Below are positions 56,321 to 64,000 of a stretch of 64,000 nucleotides of DNA, piece after piece. Each line of letters starts with the position of its first letter. The stretch's first letter is position 1. Source of the stretch: Alphaproteobacteria bacterium. Lineage in GTDB: Bacteria > Pseudomonadota > Alphaproteobacteria > ATCC43930 > CGMCC-115725. The stretch spans positions 62,001-126,000 of the forward strand of contig JAJPHB010000077.1 in the NCBI GenBank assembly GCA_021325525.1, in the 5' to 3' direction. Position numbers and translations under genes: made by a program. Under the pieces are notes generated by a model. It was not told the origin of the DNA, made no database searches, and saw only the letters and a list, made by a program, of their open reading frames with translations.

Positions 56321-57514
56321 TCAAACGACCTGGCGCTGGCGCAGCCCGGCGATTTCATCGGCGCTGTATCCGAACTCTCCCAGAATCTCGTCGGTGTGCT
56401 CGCCCATGGCGGGGGGCGCTTTCTGGAAGGAGCTCGGCGTCCGCGACAGGATCATGGGCTGCGTGCAGAACGAGACGCGGCCGCGCGTCGGCGTGTCGAG
56501 CGGCTGCGCCATGCCGAGATGGCGGACCTGCGGATCGGCGAAGACCTGGTCGATCGTATAGATGGGTCCGGTCGGCACCCCCGCCTCGTTGAGCGCCACG
56601 ACCCATTCCTGGCTGGTGCGGGTCCGCAGGATTTCGGCGATCTCGGCGTTGAGGGCGTCGCGGTTCTTCGAGCGGTCCGCCGCCTTCGCGTAAGCGGGGT
56701 TGGCGAGAAGCTGGGGCGCACCGACGGCGCGGCAGAAGCGCTCCCAGATGGTCTGCCCGGCGACGGCGATGTTGATATGCCCGTCGCGCGTCGGGAAGAC
56801 GCCGGTCGGGATGCTCGTCGGATGGTTGTTGCCGGCCTGCTTCGGGACCTCGTGATCGACGAGCCAGCGCGCCGCCTGGAAATCGAGCATGAAGATCTGG
56901 GCTTGCAGCAAGGAGGTCTGCACCCACTGCCCTTGCCCCGACACCTCGCGCTCGAGCAGCGCGACCAGAATCCCTTGCGCGCAGAAGATGCCGGCGGTGA
57001 GATCGGCGATCGGGATGCCGACGCGGATCGGCCCCTGGCCCGGCAGCCCGGTTATCGACATGAGGCCGCCCATTCCCTGCGCCACCTGATCGAAGCCGGG
57101 GCGGCCGGCATAGGGCCCGTCCTGGCCGAAGCCGGAGATGCTGGCATAGACGAGGCCCGGATTGACCTGGCGCAGCGTTTCGTAATCGATGCCGAGGCGA
57201 TGCTTCACATCCGGCCGGAAATTCTCGACGAGAACGTCCGCCTTCGCCGCCATCCGCTTCAGCAGCGCCACCCCTTCCGGGTTCTTGAGGTCGAGCGTCA
57301 TGCTGCGCTTGTTGCGATGAAGGTTCATGAAATCCGAGCCGTCGCGGGGCCCGCCCAGCCCCTCGCTGCTCTCGCCGCGCTCGGGCATCTCGATCTTGAT
57401 GATGTTGGCGCCCCAATCGGCGAGCTGCCGCACGCAGGTCGGGCCCGAGCGCACGCGGGTCAGGTCGAGGACGGTGAAGCGCGACAAGGCCTCCGAGGCG
57501 GGTTGAAAGCTCAT
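56321..57514 (-). CDS. CaiB/BaiF-family CoA-transferase
   Basis: 397-residue class III CoA-transferase with the knotted dimer fold. Signatures: VLDLTRVRSGPTCVRQLADW at the start, NLHRNKRSMTLDLKNPEG, and the catalytic-aspartate region GIPIADLTAGIFCAQGI. ATG 57514 is preferred because AAGGAG lies six bases upstream; a GTG six bases earlier is weaker. First gene of the likely operon leading to the hydratase and molybdenum hydroxylase. Donor and acceptor unknown. Confidence 0.92.
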   Translation of the reverse strand: MSFQPASEALSRFTVLDLTRVRSGPTCVRQLADWGANIIKIEMPERGESSEGLGGPRDGSDFMNLHRNKRSMTLDLKNPEGVALLKRMAAKADVLVENFRPDVKHRLGIDYETLRQVNPGLVYASISGFGQDGPYAGRPGFDQVAQGMGGLMSITGLPGQGPIRVGIPIADLTAGIFCAQGILVALLEREVSGQGQWVQTSLLQAQIFMLDFQAARWLVDHEVPKQAGNNHPTSIPTGVFPTRDGHINIAVAGQTIWERFCRAVGAPQLLANPAYAKAADRSKNRDALNAEIAEILRTRTSQEWVVALNEAGVPTGPIYTIDQVFADPQVRHLGMAQPLDTPTRGRVSFCTQPMILSRTPSSFQKAPPAMGEHTDEILGEFGYSADEIAGLRQRQVV

Positions 57515-57663
57515 GACCACTCCTTAATGACGACGACAGCACCCGTCGAGCGCGGTATGGTGACACGCGCCAGCGGCGGCTCAGGCCGCCGCCAAGCCTA
57601 GCCGAGTGCCGCGAAAATGGAAGACGAGGCTTGCCCGATCGTGCGCAAGGAGCGGGAGAGGCG

Positions 57664-58821
57664 GTGAGCGCCGAGGCGACGGCAGGCGATCTTCCCGCGC
57701 TTTGCGAGGGCTTTCGCCACGCGCTCTTCGGGCGGCTGTTGCCGATCTGGCAGGAACATGGGTGGGATGTCGCCCGTGGCGGCTTCTTCGACCGGCTCGA
57801 CCGGCGTTTTGCCCCGGTACCCATGCCGGCAAAACGCCTCCTCGTGCAATGCCGCCAGCTCTTCGTCTTCAGCATCGCCGCCCGGATGGCGCCCGAGCTC
57901 GATTGCGCCGGGCTGGCGCAGCGATGCTTCGCCTTCCTCATGGACCGCTATTGGGACCGCAGCCATGGCGGGTGGTTCTTCAGCCTGTCGCCGGAAGGCG
58001 TTCCCCACGACCGGCGCAAGGACACCTATGGCCACGCTTTCGCGCTCTTCGCGCTCGCGCATTATCACCGCGTCTTCGGCGAGACCGCGGCCCTCGACCG
58101 CGCGGCCGAGACGCTCGCCCGCCTCGAGGCGCACAGCGCCGCCGCGAATGGCGGATTTCACGACGCCGCGGACGAAAGCTGGCGCATCCTGCCGGGTGCG
58201 CGCCGGCAGAACCCGCATATGCATCTCCTCGAGGCGTTCCTCGCGCTCTACGAGGCAAGCGGCGACAGCCGCTACCGCGTTGCCGCGGAACGCATGATCC
58301 GGTTTCTCGAAACCGTCTTCTTCGATCCGGCTTCCGGGACGCTCGGCGAGTATTTTTCGCCGGATTGGCGACCGGAGGGGGCCCGCGGCGACATCGTCGA
58401 GCCCGGACATCACTTCGAATGGTCGTGGCTGCTCGGCCATGCCGCTGCGCTCTTGCGGACGCCTCGGCACGTCCTCGCCGAACGGCTCTTCGCCTGGGCG
58501 GTCCGTTACGGCATTGATGCGGCCGCGGGCGGTGTCTTCGACGAGCTCCAGCGCGACGGCCGCGTGAAGACCGAAACGAAGCGCCTCTGGCCCTTGGCGG
58601 AGGCGATCCGCGCTCACGCGATGCGTTGCCGGGAGGGGGCAGACGAGAAGGCGGAAGCGCGCCTCGCCCGCCTTCTACGCCATCTCCTGCGCTGCTACCT
58701 CGCGCCCGAGCGCGGCTTCATCGAGCATACGGATCGCGCCGGTCGCCCGCTCGTCGACGAGCTCTATGGTAGCAGCCCCTATCATCTCCTCGGGGCGTAC
58801 CTCGAACTGTCCCGGCAGTGA
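57664..58821 (+). CDS. AGE-family sugar epimerase/isomerase
   Basis: 385-residue (alpha/alpha)6-barrel protein of the N-acylglucosamine 2-epimerase family, which interconverts aldoses, ketoses or N-acetyl sugars. Characteristic: FFDRLDRRFAPVPMPAKRLL, SHGGWFFSLSP, KDTYGHAFALFALAHY with a conserved histidine, IVEPGHHFEWSWLL with the catalytic histidine pair, and YGSSPYHLLGAYLEL. GTG 57664 with GGGAG upstream is preferred over a TTG at 57631. Near the exopolysaccharide genes, so it may feed sugar nucleotides; substrate unknown (mannose or N-acetylglucosamine type). Confidence 0.85.
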   Translation: MSAEATAGDLPALCEGFRHALFGRLLPIWQEHGWDVARGGFFDRLDRRFAPVPMPAKRLLVQCRQLFVFSIAARMAPELDCAGLAQRCFAFLMDRYWDRSHGGWFFSLSPEGVPHDRRKDTYGHAFALFALAHYHRVFGETAALDRAAETLARLEAHSAAANGGFHDAADESWRILPGARRQNPHMHLLEAFLALYEASGDSRYRVAAERMIRFLETVFFDPASGTLGEYFSPDWRPEGARGDIVEPGHHFEWSWLLGHAAALLRTPRHVLAERLFAWAVRYGIDAAAGGVFDELQRDGRVKTETKRLWPLAEAIRAHAMRCREGADEKAEARLARLLRHLLRCYLAPERGFIEHTDRAGRPLVDELYGSSPYHLLGAYLELSRQ

Positions 58822-58849
58822 TGCAGGCGTCGCGAGGCGCCGCCCTAGA

Positions 58850-60271
58850 CTAGCGAGAAGAATGGCGGTCTTGGCTGCGGTGCGACTGGCCGCAGGCGAC
58901 GCCCATGAGAATGCACCAGAACAAGGCGGCAAGCGGGTTCTGCAGGGCCGCGCCGGCGATCGAACGGGCGGCGACGAGGAACGCGAGGCCGATGCCGAGA
59001 GCGGGGAAGATCGCGTTCCGCCGGCGCTGCCACACGCCTCTGGCGCAGAGCACGACGAGGCCGGCGCAGGCGAGGATGAGGGCGAAGGCGGCCGGCATCC
59101 CGAGCTCGACGAAGCTCTCGAGCAGGTCTCCGGCACCGGCGCTCGCCGGCTCGGCGCCGTAGAGCGCAAGGACCGCGCGGAAGGTCCCGGCGCCGGTGCC
59201 GAGCGCCGGCGCATCGGCGATGGCCTGCGCGGCGATGGCGTAGGGGGTCTGCCCGTCCGGCGCGGCGGAATCGGCCGTCATCCGGTTGAAGCCGGCGGCC
59301 GCGGCGACCAGCAGCGCCGCGGCGAGCGCCGCCACACCGAGGGCGGCCGAGGGCCGATGCCGGAAGCCGGCGAAGCTCGGCGCCGCGAGCAGCGCAGCCA
59401 GCATGGCGCCGATGCCGATGAGGAGGGCCAAGACCTCGCCGGGACCGCCGGCCGCGACGGCGGCGCCCAAGATGGCGAGTGCGGCAAAAGAGGGGATCGA
59501 GGGCGTGGCGGCGAGGAAACCCGCAAGCCCTGACGACGACGCGCGAGGCGGCGAGGCGGCGGGTTGAGCGCTCGCGCCGCGCTGCCCGATCATCGCGGCC
59601 AGCGCCGCCGCGAACGCGACGTTCGCGACCGTGGCGAAGCCAGTGGGCGGATCCGGGACGTATTCGGCGACGGCGAGGCCGAGCGCGACGCCGGCCGCGT
59701 GCAGCCCCAGCGCAAGCAGCGCCCAGGCCGAGAGCGCGGCGCCGGTCGCCGCCGCGCAGCGCAGCAGGTTCCAGCCATGCCGGGTCGATGCCGCGAGATG
59801 GTAGGCGAGCCACAGAAGGGCGGCATCGCGCAGCAGCGCGAGGAGGCGGTCGAAGCCGACGCCGGGATCGAGGCTGACCGCCGCCGCCGGGGGGCCGCTT
59901 CCCTCCGGGAGCGCTGCCGCAACGACGCGCCAGAGCGGATGGGTCCAGGCGGCCGGCAGGAACGGGCTCGCCTGAAGCGCGATCCAGGCGGCGGCAAGCC
60001 CGATCAGGACAGCGCTCGGCGCCAAGCCGGCGACCGGCAGGGTGAAGGCGAGGCGGCGCGCGACGACGAGGCCTGCGGCTCCGATGGCGAGCAAGCCCGC
60101 GGCGAGGTCGAGCAGCGCCGGAAGACCGGGAATGCCGGCGGCCGCGAAGAGCGATGCTGCCGGCAGGACAGCGCAGAGCGCCGCTACCGCGATCACCTCG
60201 CCGCGCGCATGGCTCGCCGCGGCGCCCGATGCCTTCCCGCGCCACCTGCCCTCGAATTCGCTCGTGGTCAT
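58850..60271 (-). CDS. O-antigen ligase-like polytopic membrane protein
   Basis: 473-residue membrane protein with about ten to twelve hydrophobic segments. The carboxyl half has a loop LGTGAGTFRAVLALYGA followed by LLESFVELGMPAAFA, the pattern of the O-antigen ligase/polymerase (Wzy_C) family, which joins sugar chains on lipid carriers at the periplasmic face. ATG 60271 gives a clean membrane protein start; upstream frames overlap the divergent regulatory region. It is divergent from the sugar transferase gene. Exact reaction not identifiable. Confidence 0.7.
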   Translation of the reverse strand: MTTSEFEGRWRGKASGAAASHARGEVIAVAALCAVLPAASLFAAAGIPGLPALLDLAAGLLAIGAAGLVVARRLAFTLPVAGLAPSAVLIGLAAAWIALQASPFLPAAWTHPLWRVVAAALPEGSGPPAAAVSLDPGVGFDRLLALLRDAALLWLAYHLAASTRHGWNLLRCAAATGAALSAWALLALGLHAAGVALGLAVAEYVPDPPTGFATVANVAFAAALAAMIGQRGASAQPAASPPRASSSGLAGFLAATPSIPSFAALAILGAAVAAGGPGEVLALLIGIGAMLAALLAAPSFAGFRHRPSAALGVAALAAALLVAAAAGFNRMTADSAAPDGQTPYAIAAQAIADAPALGTGAGTFRAVLALYGAEPASAGAGDLLESFVELGMPAAFALILACAGLVVLCARGVWQRRRNAIFPALGIGLAFLVAARSIAGAALQNPLAALFWCILMGVACGQSHRSQDRHSSR

Positions 60272-60398
60272 GCCCTCCGATCCTCTCGCGCAGGCGGTCA
60301 GCGCCTCAACGGTCTCGCGCGCGGAAGGTTCATCGCGAGCGGATGGCGGGAGCGGTTCGCCGAGGAACTTTGAGAGGCGGACAGTGTTCGTCCGGCGT

Positions 60399-60440
60399 GA
60401 CTCTTCGCGGCTGGAATCGGCGCCCCGGTTGCGAAGAGTC
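60399..60440. promoter_or_regulatory. Inverted repeat in divergent gap before the sugar transferase gene
   Basis: GACTCTTCGC (60399-60408) and GCGAAGAGTC (60431-60440) are perfect 10-base inverted arms separated by 22 bases, ending 51 bp before the ATG at 60492. Could be a regulator site or a leader hairpin. The rest of the gap (60272-60491) shows no clear promoter. Confidence 0.5.
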
Positions 60441-60491
60441 GTGCCGTACCAGGGTCCGCGATTCGGGATCGGTAAACCGGAGATCATCCTG

Positions 60492-61961
60492 ATGACGGTC
60501 ATTGAAGGTGCCGACCGAGACTTTCTCGTCGCGTCTCTCCGCCGACGACCGGACCGTCCGATCTCCCTTGTTGTTGTCGCCGGAATCCTGCGCGCTGCCG
60601 ACCTCTTCCTCGTCCTCGCCGGCGGCTTTCTGCTGCGCTGGGCCTATCCGAGCGGAATGGAAAGCGTCGACTGGAACGAGTACGCGTTGGCGATTCTGCT
60701 CGCCATGTTCGCAACGGGCACGATCTTCCAATGGAACGGCATCTACCGCTTGCCGGGGCTCAGCGCCGGGCACTTGAAGCTCGGCAAAGTGGCGGCGTCA
60801 TGGGGCGTCGTCGTGCTCGGCCTCATCGTGATCGGCTTCTTCGGCAAGATCTCGCGGGATTTCTCTCGGCTCTGGATCGGCGGCTGGTTCGCGGTGGTGC
60901 TGCTCGGCATGGTCGTTGTCCGCGGCGTGCTGTGGCTGCGCGCCCGCCGCTGGGTCGCCCAAGGCCGTCTTGCTCGCAACGTCGCCATCGTCGGCGGCGG
61001 CGATCTGGGGGCGCGCCTCATTGCCGCGATGCGCCGTCCCGATGAAGAGTTCATCAACATCATCGGCGTCTTCGACGATCGCCGCTCGCGCGTCGCCTCT
61101 CTCGTCGCCGGGGCCCCCAAGATCGGCACCGTCGACGATCTCGTGACCTATGCCCGCTACAACCGCGTGGATCAGATCATCGTCGCCTTGCCCTGGGCGG
61201 CGGAGGCGCGCCTCGCGCAAATCCTGCGGAAGCTGCGCGCGCTTCCGGTCGAGGTCGGCCTCGCCCCGGACCTCGTTGGGTTTCGCCTCAGCCATGCGGG
61301 ATTCGGCCATCTCGGCGGCGTTCCACTGCTTACGGTCTGCAAGAAACCGCTCGCCGACTGGCACTCGGTCATCAAGACCATCGAGGATCGCGTCCTCGCC
61401 GTCGCGCTGCTGGCCTTCCTGATGCCGCTGTTCGGCATCGTCGCGCTTCTGATCAAGCTCGACAGCCCCGGCCCGGTCTTCTTTCGGCAGAAGCGCTACG
61501 GGTTCAACAACCATCCGATCGCCGTCTTCAAATTCCGCACGATGTACCATCACTTGCGCGACGAAAACGCCGAGCGGCTGGCGACGCGCGACGATCCGCG
61601 GGTGACGCGGCTCGGCGCCTTTCTGCGCAAGAGCTCGATCGACGAGCTGCCGCAGCTCTTCAACGTGCTGAAGGGCGAGATGTCGATCGTCGGGCCGCGG
61701 CCCCACGCCCTCTCGGCCAAGGCGGCGGACCGGCTCTATGAGGAGGTCGTCGCCGAATATGCCGGGCGCCACCGCGTCAAGCCGGGCATCACCGGCTGGG
61801 CGCAGGTCAAGGGTTGGCGCGGCGAGACGGATACTGTCGAGAAGATCCAGAAGCGCGTCGAGCACGATCTCTATTACATCGAGAACTGGTCTTTCGCCTT
61901 CGACGTCAAGATTCTCGTCCTCACCTTCTTCGCGCTGCTCAGGGCCGATAATGCATATTGA
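60492..61961 (+). CDS. Undecaprenyl-phosphate glucose phosphotransferase
   Basis: 489-residue polyprenyl sugar-phosphate transferase (WcaJ/PssY type), inner membrane, starting exopolysaccharide repeat assembly by loading a hexose-1-phosphate onto undecaprenyl phosphate. Four amino-terminal membrane segments and a Rossmann-like CoA-binding domain ([19 protein letters not shown]) precede the catalytic bacterial sugar transferase domain: [51 protein letters not shown] and [17 protein letters not shown]. Complete. It begins the plus-strand polysaccharide gene run. Confidence 0.95.
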   Translation: MTVIEGADRDFLVASLRRRPDRPISLVVVAGILRAADLFLVLAGGFLLRWAYPSGMESVDWNEYALAILLAMFATGTIFQWNGIYRLPGLSAGHLKLGKVAASWGVVVLGLIVIGFFGKISRDFSRLWIGGWFAVVLLGMVVVRGVLWLRARRWVAQGRLARNVAIVGGGDLGARLIAAMRRPDEEFINIIGVFDDRRSRVASLVAGAPKIGTVDDLVTYARYNRVDQIIVALPWAAEARLAQILRKLRALPVEVGLAPDLVGFRLSHAGFGHLGGVPLLTVCKKPLADWHSVIKTIEDRVLAVALLAFLMPLFGIVALLIKLDSPGPVFFRQKRYGFNNHPIAVFKFRTMYHHLRDENAERLATRDDPRVTRLGAFLRKSSIDELPQLFNVLKGEMSIVGPRPHALSAKAADRLYEEVVAEYAGRHRVKPGITGWAQVKGWRGETDTVEKIQKRVEHDLYYIENWSFAFDVKILVLTFFALLRADNAY

Positions 61962-61985
61962 CGGCGGCGCGGCGGCAGGTCGGCG

Positions 61986-63215
61986 ATGACGGAGCGCTAT
62001 GGTTCCGGCGGCGCGCTGGCGCCGGCCTGGCAACCGGCGCGGCCCACCGGTGCGCTGGCGCGGCGATCGGCGGTGCTGCTCCTGCTGCTCGGGGTGACCT
62101 TCGGGCAGCGGTTCTGCTTTCCGCTCGGCACCTTTCAGATCTCGATCGTCGTTCCTCTCGCCTATCTGGCGATTTATCTCCTCCTCGCCTCCGGTCAGCT
62201 CCGCATCAACACCATCGCCATCGTACTCTACGCCGCCACGATCACGGCGATGATCGCCACGCTCTATATCGGCAAGGCGAATTTCTCTCCATTCTCGTTC
62301 TGGTATCTCATCGTCCTTTACTTCGTTTACATCTTCTCGGTCGACGTGCCGCTCGGCGAATATCTCGACGATCTCGAGATTTTCCAGAAGCTTCTGCTGA
62401 TTCTCGCCGGCATCGCCTTCCTGCAATTCGCCGAGCAGCTCCTCTCGGGCGCGACCTTCTCGATCTTCGCCTACATTCCGCACGATTACTGGCTCTTCGG
62501 CTACAACACGCGGCCGACGATCGCGTATGAGTCGATGTTCCACAAGGCGAACGCCGAGTTCTTTCTCGAACCGTCGTTCCTCTCGCAGTACATGGCGATC
62601 GGCATCATCATCGAGATGCTGTATTTCGCGCGCTGGCGGCGCATCGCGGTCTACGCCGCCGCTATCTTCACCTCCTTCTCGGGCACCGGAATGGTGCTGC
62701 TCGCGCTCTTCGCTATCGCCGCGATCGTGCGCTCCAAGCGCTACGAGTTCCTCTATGCGGTTCCGATCCTGGTCTTTCTCTACATCGTCTTCCAGGACAA
62801 CCCCTACGTGACGGCGATCACCGGCCGCGTCAACGAGTTCGATTCCGAGAATTCCAGCGCCTTCGTGCGCTTCATCGGCCCGAACGAAGCGCTGGCCGAG
62901 CTCATCTATCCGGACTTCCTCGCCTTCCTCGTCGGCAAGGGGCCGGGCGCTGTCGACCATCTCGGCCGCTCTCTCGACTTCGTCTCGAATTTCCCGGTGA
63001 TGCACAAGGTCCTGATCGAATACGGCATCGTCGGCTTCGTGCCGTTCATGACCTTCATCACCTACCGCTTCTTCGCGGCGGCGCGCTCACGCCTGCTCGC
63101 GGCCGCGCTCTTCATCATGTACCTGTTCCTCTCGGGAAGCCTGCTGCAGCCGCACACGATCTATCTCTTCTACGTGCTCACCATCATGATGCCGCGGACG
63201 GAGATGGAAGCGTGA
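61986..63215 (+). CDS. Polysaccharide polymerase-like membrane protein
   Basis: 409-residue polytopic membrane protein with about eleven hydrophobic segments and a central soluble stretch. Placement 24 bp after the sugar transferase and before a glycosyltransferase suggests a Wzy-type polymerase, but the usual family motif is weak: FLEPSFLSQYMAIGIIIEM and LIEYGIVGFVPFMTFITYRF are the best matches to O-antigen polymerase-like proteins. Function is inferred from topology and context. Confidence 0.65.
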   Translation: MTERYGSGGALAPAWQPARPTGALARRSAVLLLLLGVTFGQRFCFPLGTFQISIVVPLAYLAIYLLLASGQLRINTIAIVLYAATITAMIATLYIGKANFSPFSFWYLIVLYFVYIFSVDVPLGEYLDDLEIFQKLLLILAGIAFLQFAEQLLSGATFSIFAYIPHDYWLFGYNTRPTIAYESMFHKANAEFFLEPSFLSQYMAIGIIIEMLYFARWRRIAVYAAAIFTSFSGTGMVLLALFAIAAIVRSKRYEFLYAVPILVFLYIVFQDNPYVTAITGRVNEFDSENSSAFVRFIGPNEALAELIYPDFLAFLVGKGPGAVDHLGRSLDFVSNFPVMHKVLIEYGIVGFVPFMTFITYRFFAAARSRLLAAALFIMYLFLSGSLLQPHTIYLFYVLTIMMPRTEMEA

Positions 63216-63264
63216 CGGCGCGGCCGCTCTCGGCGCTCCGCATCGGTCGAAGGGCGCGTCGGCG

Positions 63265-64000
63265 ATGAAGATCGCGGTCATCGATCCCTCGCTCTTCACC
63301 ATCCCCTATGACGACGCGCTCTGCGATGCGCTGGCCGCGCAGGGCTGCCGGCCGCGCCTCTATGGCCGCAGGCTGCGCGCGGGCGAGAGCCGGAGCGGGA
63401 CGACGCCGCTCGATCCTTTCTTCTATGGCCTCGTCGAGCGCCTCGACGGGCGGCTGCCGCGCCGCGCCTTTCGCGTGCTGAAGGGGGGCGAGCACGCCGT
63501 CGACATGCTGCGCTTGCACCGCCGCCTGGCGGCGCTGCGCCCCGACATCATCCACTTCCAATGGGCGCCGCTTCCGATCATCGACCGGATCGCCGTCGCG
63601 CACTTGCGCCGCGTCGCGCCCGTCCTCCTCACCGTCCACGACACGACGCCCTTCAACGGCTCGCCCAACGAGGCGGTCCAGGCCCTCGGCGCCACCTCCA
63701 TCTTCACCGCTTTCGACCACCTCGTCGTGCATACCGAGGCGGGCAAGCGCCAGCTCGCCGCCCACGGCCTAGCGGCCGCGCAAATCAGCGTCATTCCGCA
63801 TGGCGCGCTGCACTTGCCGGGCGGCAACCCGCCACTGCCCTCGGCGGAAGTCGGGGAAACGGTCATTCTCGCTTTCGGCAAGATCAAGCCCTACAAGGGC
63901 ACGGATCTCCTGATCGAGGCTTTCGCCGGCCTCCCCGAGGCGCTGCGGGCGCGGGCGCGGCTGCGCATCGTCGGCGAGCCCTTCATGCCGATCGCGCCGC
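63265..64000 (+). CDS. Family 4-like glycosyltransferase, 3' end outside window
   Basis: GT-B fold glycosyltransferase, amino-terminal 245 residues visible. It opens MKIAVIDPSLFTIPYDDALC, with the acceptor-domain sequence DIIHFQWAPLP and VLLTVHDTTPFNG. The donor domain starts with VILAFGKIKPYKGTDLLIEA, the usual GT4 pattern. The gene continues beyond position 64000. Third gene in the plus-strand polysaccharide run, 49 bp after the polymerase-like gene. Sugar unknown. Confidence 0.85.
   Translation, partial: MKIAVIDPSLFTIPYDDALCDALAAQGCRPRLYGRRLRAGESRSGTTPLDPFFYGLVERLDGRLPRRAFRVLKGGEHAVDMLRLHRRLAALRPDIIHFQWAPLPIIDRIAVAHLRRVAPVLLTVHDTTPFNGSPNEAVQALGATSIFTAFDHLVVHTEAGKRQLAAHGLAAAQISVIPHGALHLPGGNPPLPSAEVGETVILAFGKIKPYKGTDLLIEAFAGLPEALRARARLRIVGEPFMPIAP

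Noticed and set aside
60042-60491. Longer start for the sugar transferase, adding 150 residues
   Set aside because: The extra residues are low-complexity and antisense to the ligase-like gene; the ATG at 60492 gives the standard family start.

Overview
The window is one gene-dense, very GC-rich stretch (clearly above 60% GC by eye) of a bacterial chromosome, with short intergenic gaps. I see no tRNA, rRNA, insertion sequence, integrase or CRISPR array. Several genes point to an alphaproteobacterium: an ATP-synthase inhibitor subunit zeta (DUF1476) gene next to purB, a purine block of purC-purS-purQ-purL followed by bolA and a CGFS glutaredoxin, a class II DAHP synthase, and a PAS_5 protein. 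GlnRS is present, which is unusual for much of that class. I cannot place it below class level.

Layout. 1-9.7 kb (minus): hydantoinase/oxoprolinase genes (hyuA cut by the window edge, two hyuB paralogues), a flavin reductase, an MFS exporter and a MocR regulator. A decayed HigBA toxin-antitoxin remnant lies between the two hyuB copies. 9.8-11.6 kb (plus): a PNPOx-like flavoprotein, then an exported FecR-domain protein and an OmpA-like lipoprotein. 11.6-15.5 kb (minus): alpha/beta hydrolase, nitroreductase and MFS transporter, apparently one operon. 15.8-20.3 kb (plus): the most unusual locus, three exported proteins encoded back to back: an outer-membrane autotransporter-type barrel, a secreted WD40 propeller-caspase fusion with an intact His/Cys dyad, and a lipoprotein serine hydrolase. 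20.4-28.1 kb: succinate-semialdehyde dehydrogenase, aldo/keto reductase, glutathione reductase, a DUF6496 protein, a Q/N-rich secreted protein, class II DAHP synthase and nicotinate phosphoribosyltransferase. 28.1-28.8 kb (minus): an intact VapBC-type module with a palindromic operator. 29-39 kb (plus, mostly housekeeping): nadE, glnS, cysS, citramalate synthase, trmJ, rpsD and a CorC-type transporter.

39-49 kb (minus): grxD, bolA, purL, purQ, purS, purC and purB, interrupted between purQ and purS by a His-rich secreted protein, a family 2 glycosyltransferase and a PAP2 phosphatase. TANGO2-like and zeta-subunit genes lie between purC and purB. 49-52.8 kb: a PAS protein, a PilZ protein, a 659-residue membrane-anchored Pro/Ala-rich protein and a small helical protein. 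52.8-57.5 kb (minus): a periplasmic-type molybdenum hydroxylase (2Fe-2S and Mo subunits), an enoyl-CoA hydratase and a CaiB-type CoA-transferase, which look like a catabolic operon. 57.7-64 kb: the start of an exopolysaccharide locus with an AGE-type sugar epimerase, an O-antigen-ligase-like membrane protein, an undecaprenyl-phosphate sugar transferase, a second polymerase-like membrane protein and a glycosyltransferase cut by the window end.

Regulatory sequence that can be read directly includes a strong sigma70-type promoter with a perfect 20-bp palindrome in the rpsD leader, an intrinsic terminator after rpsD, a hairpin covering the ribosome-binding region of the FecR-domain gene, a 21-bp-phased direct repeat upstream of the caspase operon, an operator-like palindrome at vapBC, and dispersed CCCTCTCCC-type intergenic palindromes. 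Very long antisense reading frames occur throughout because of the high GC and were not annotated.
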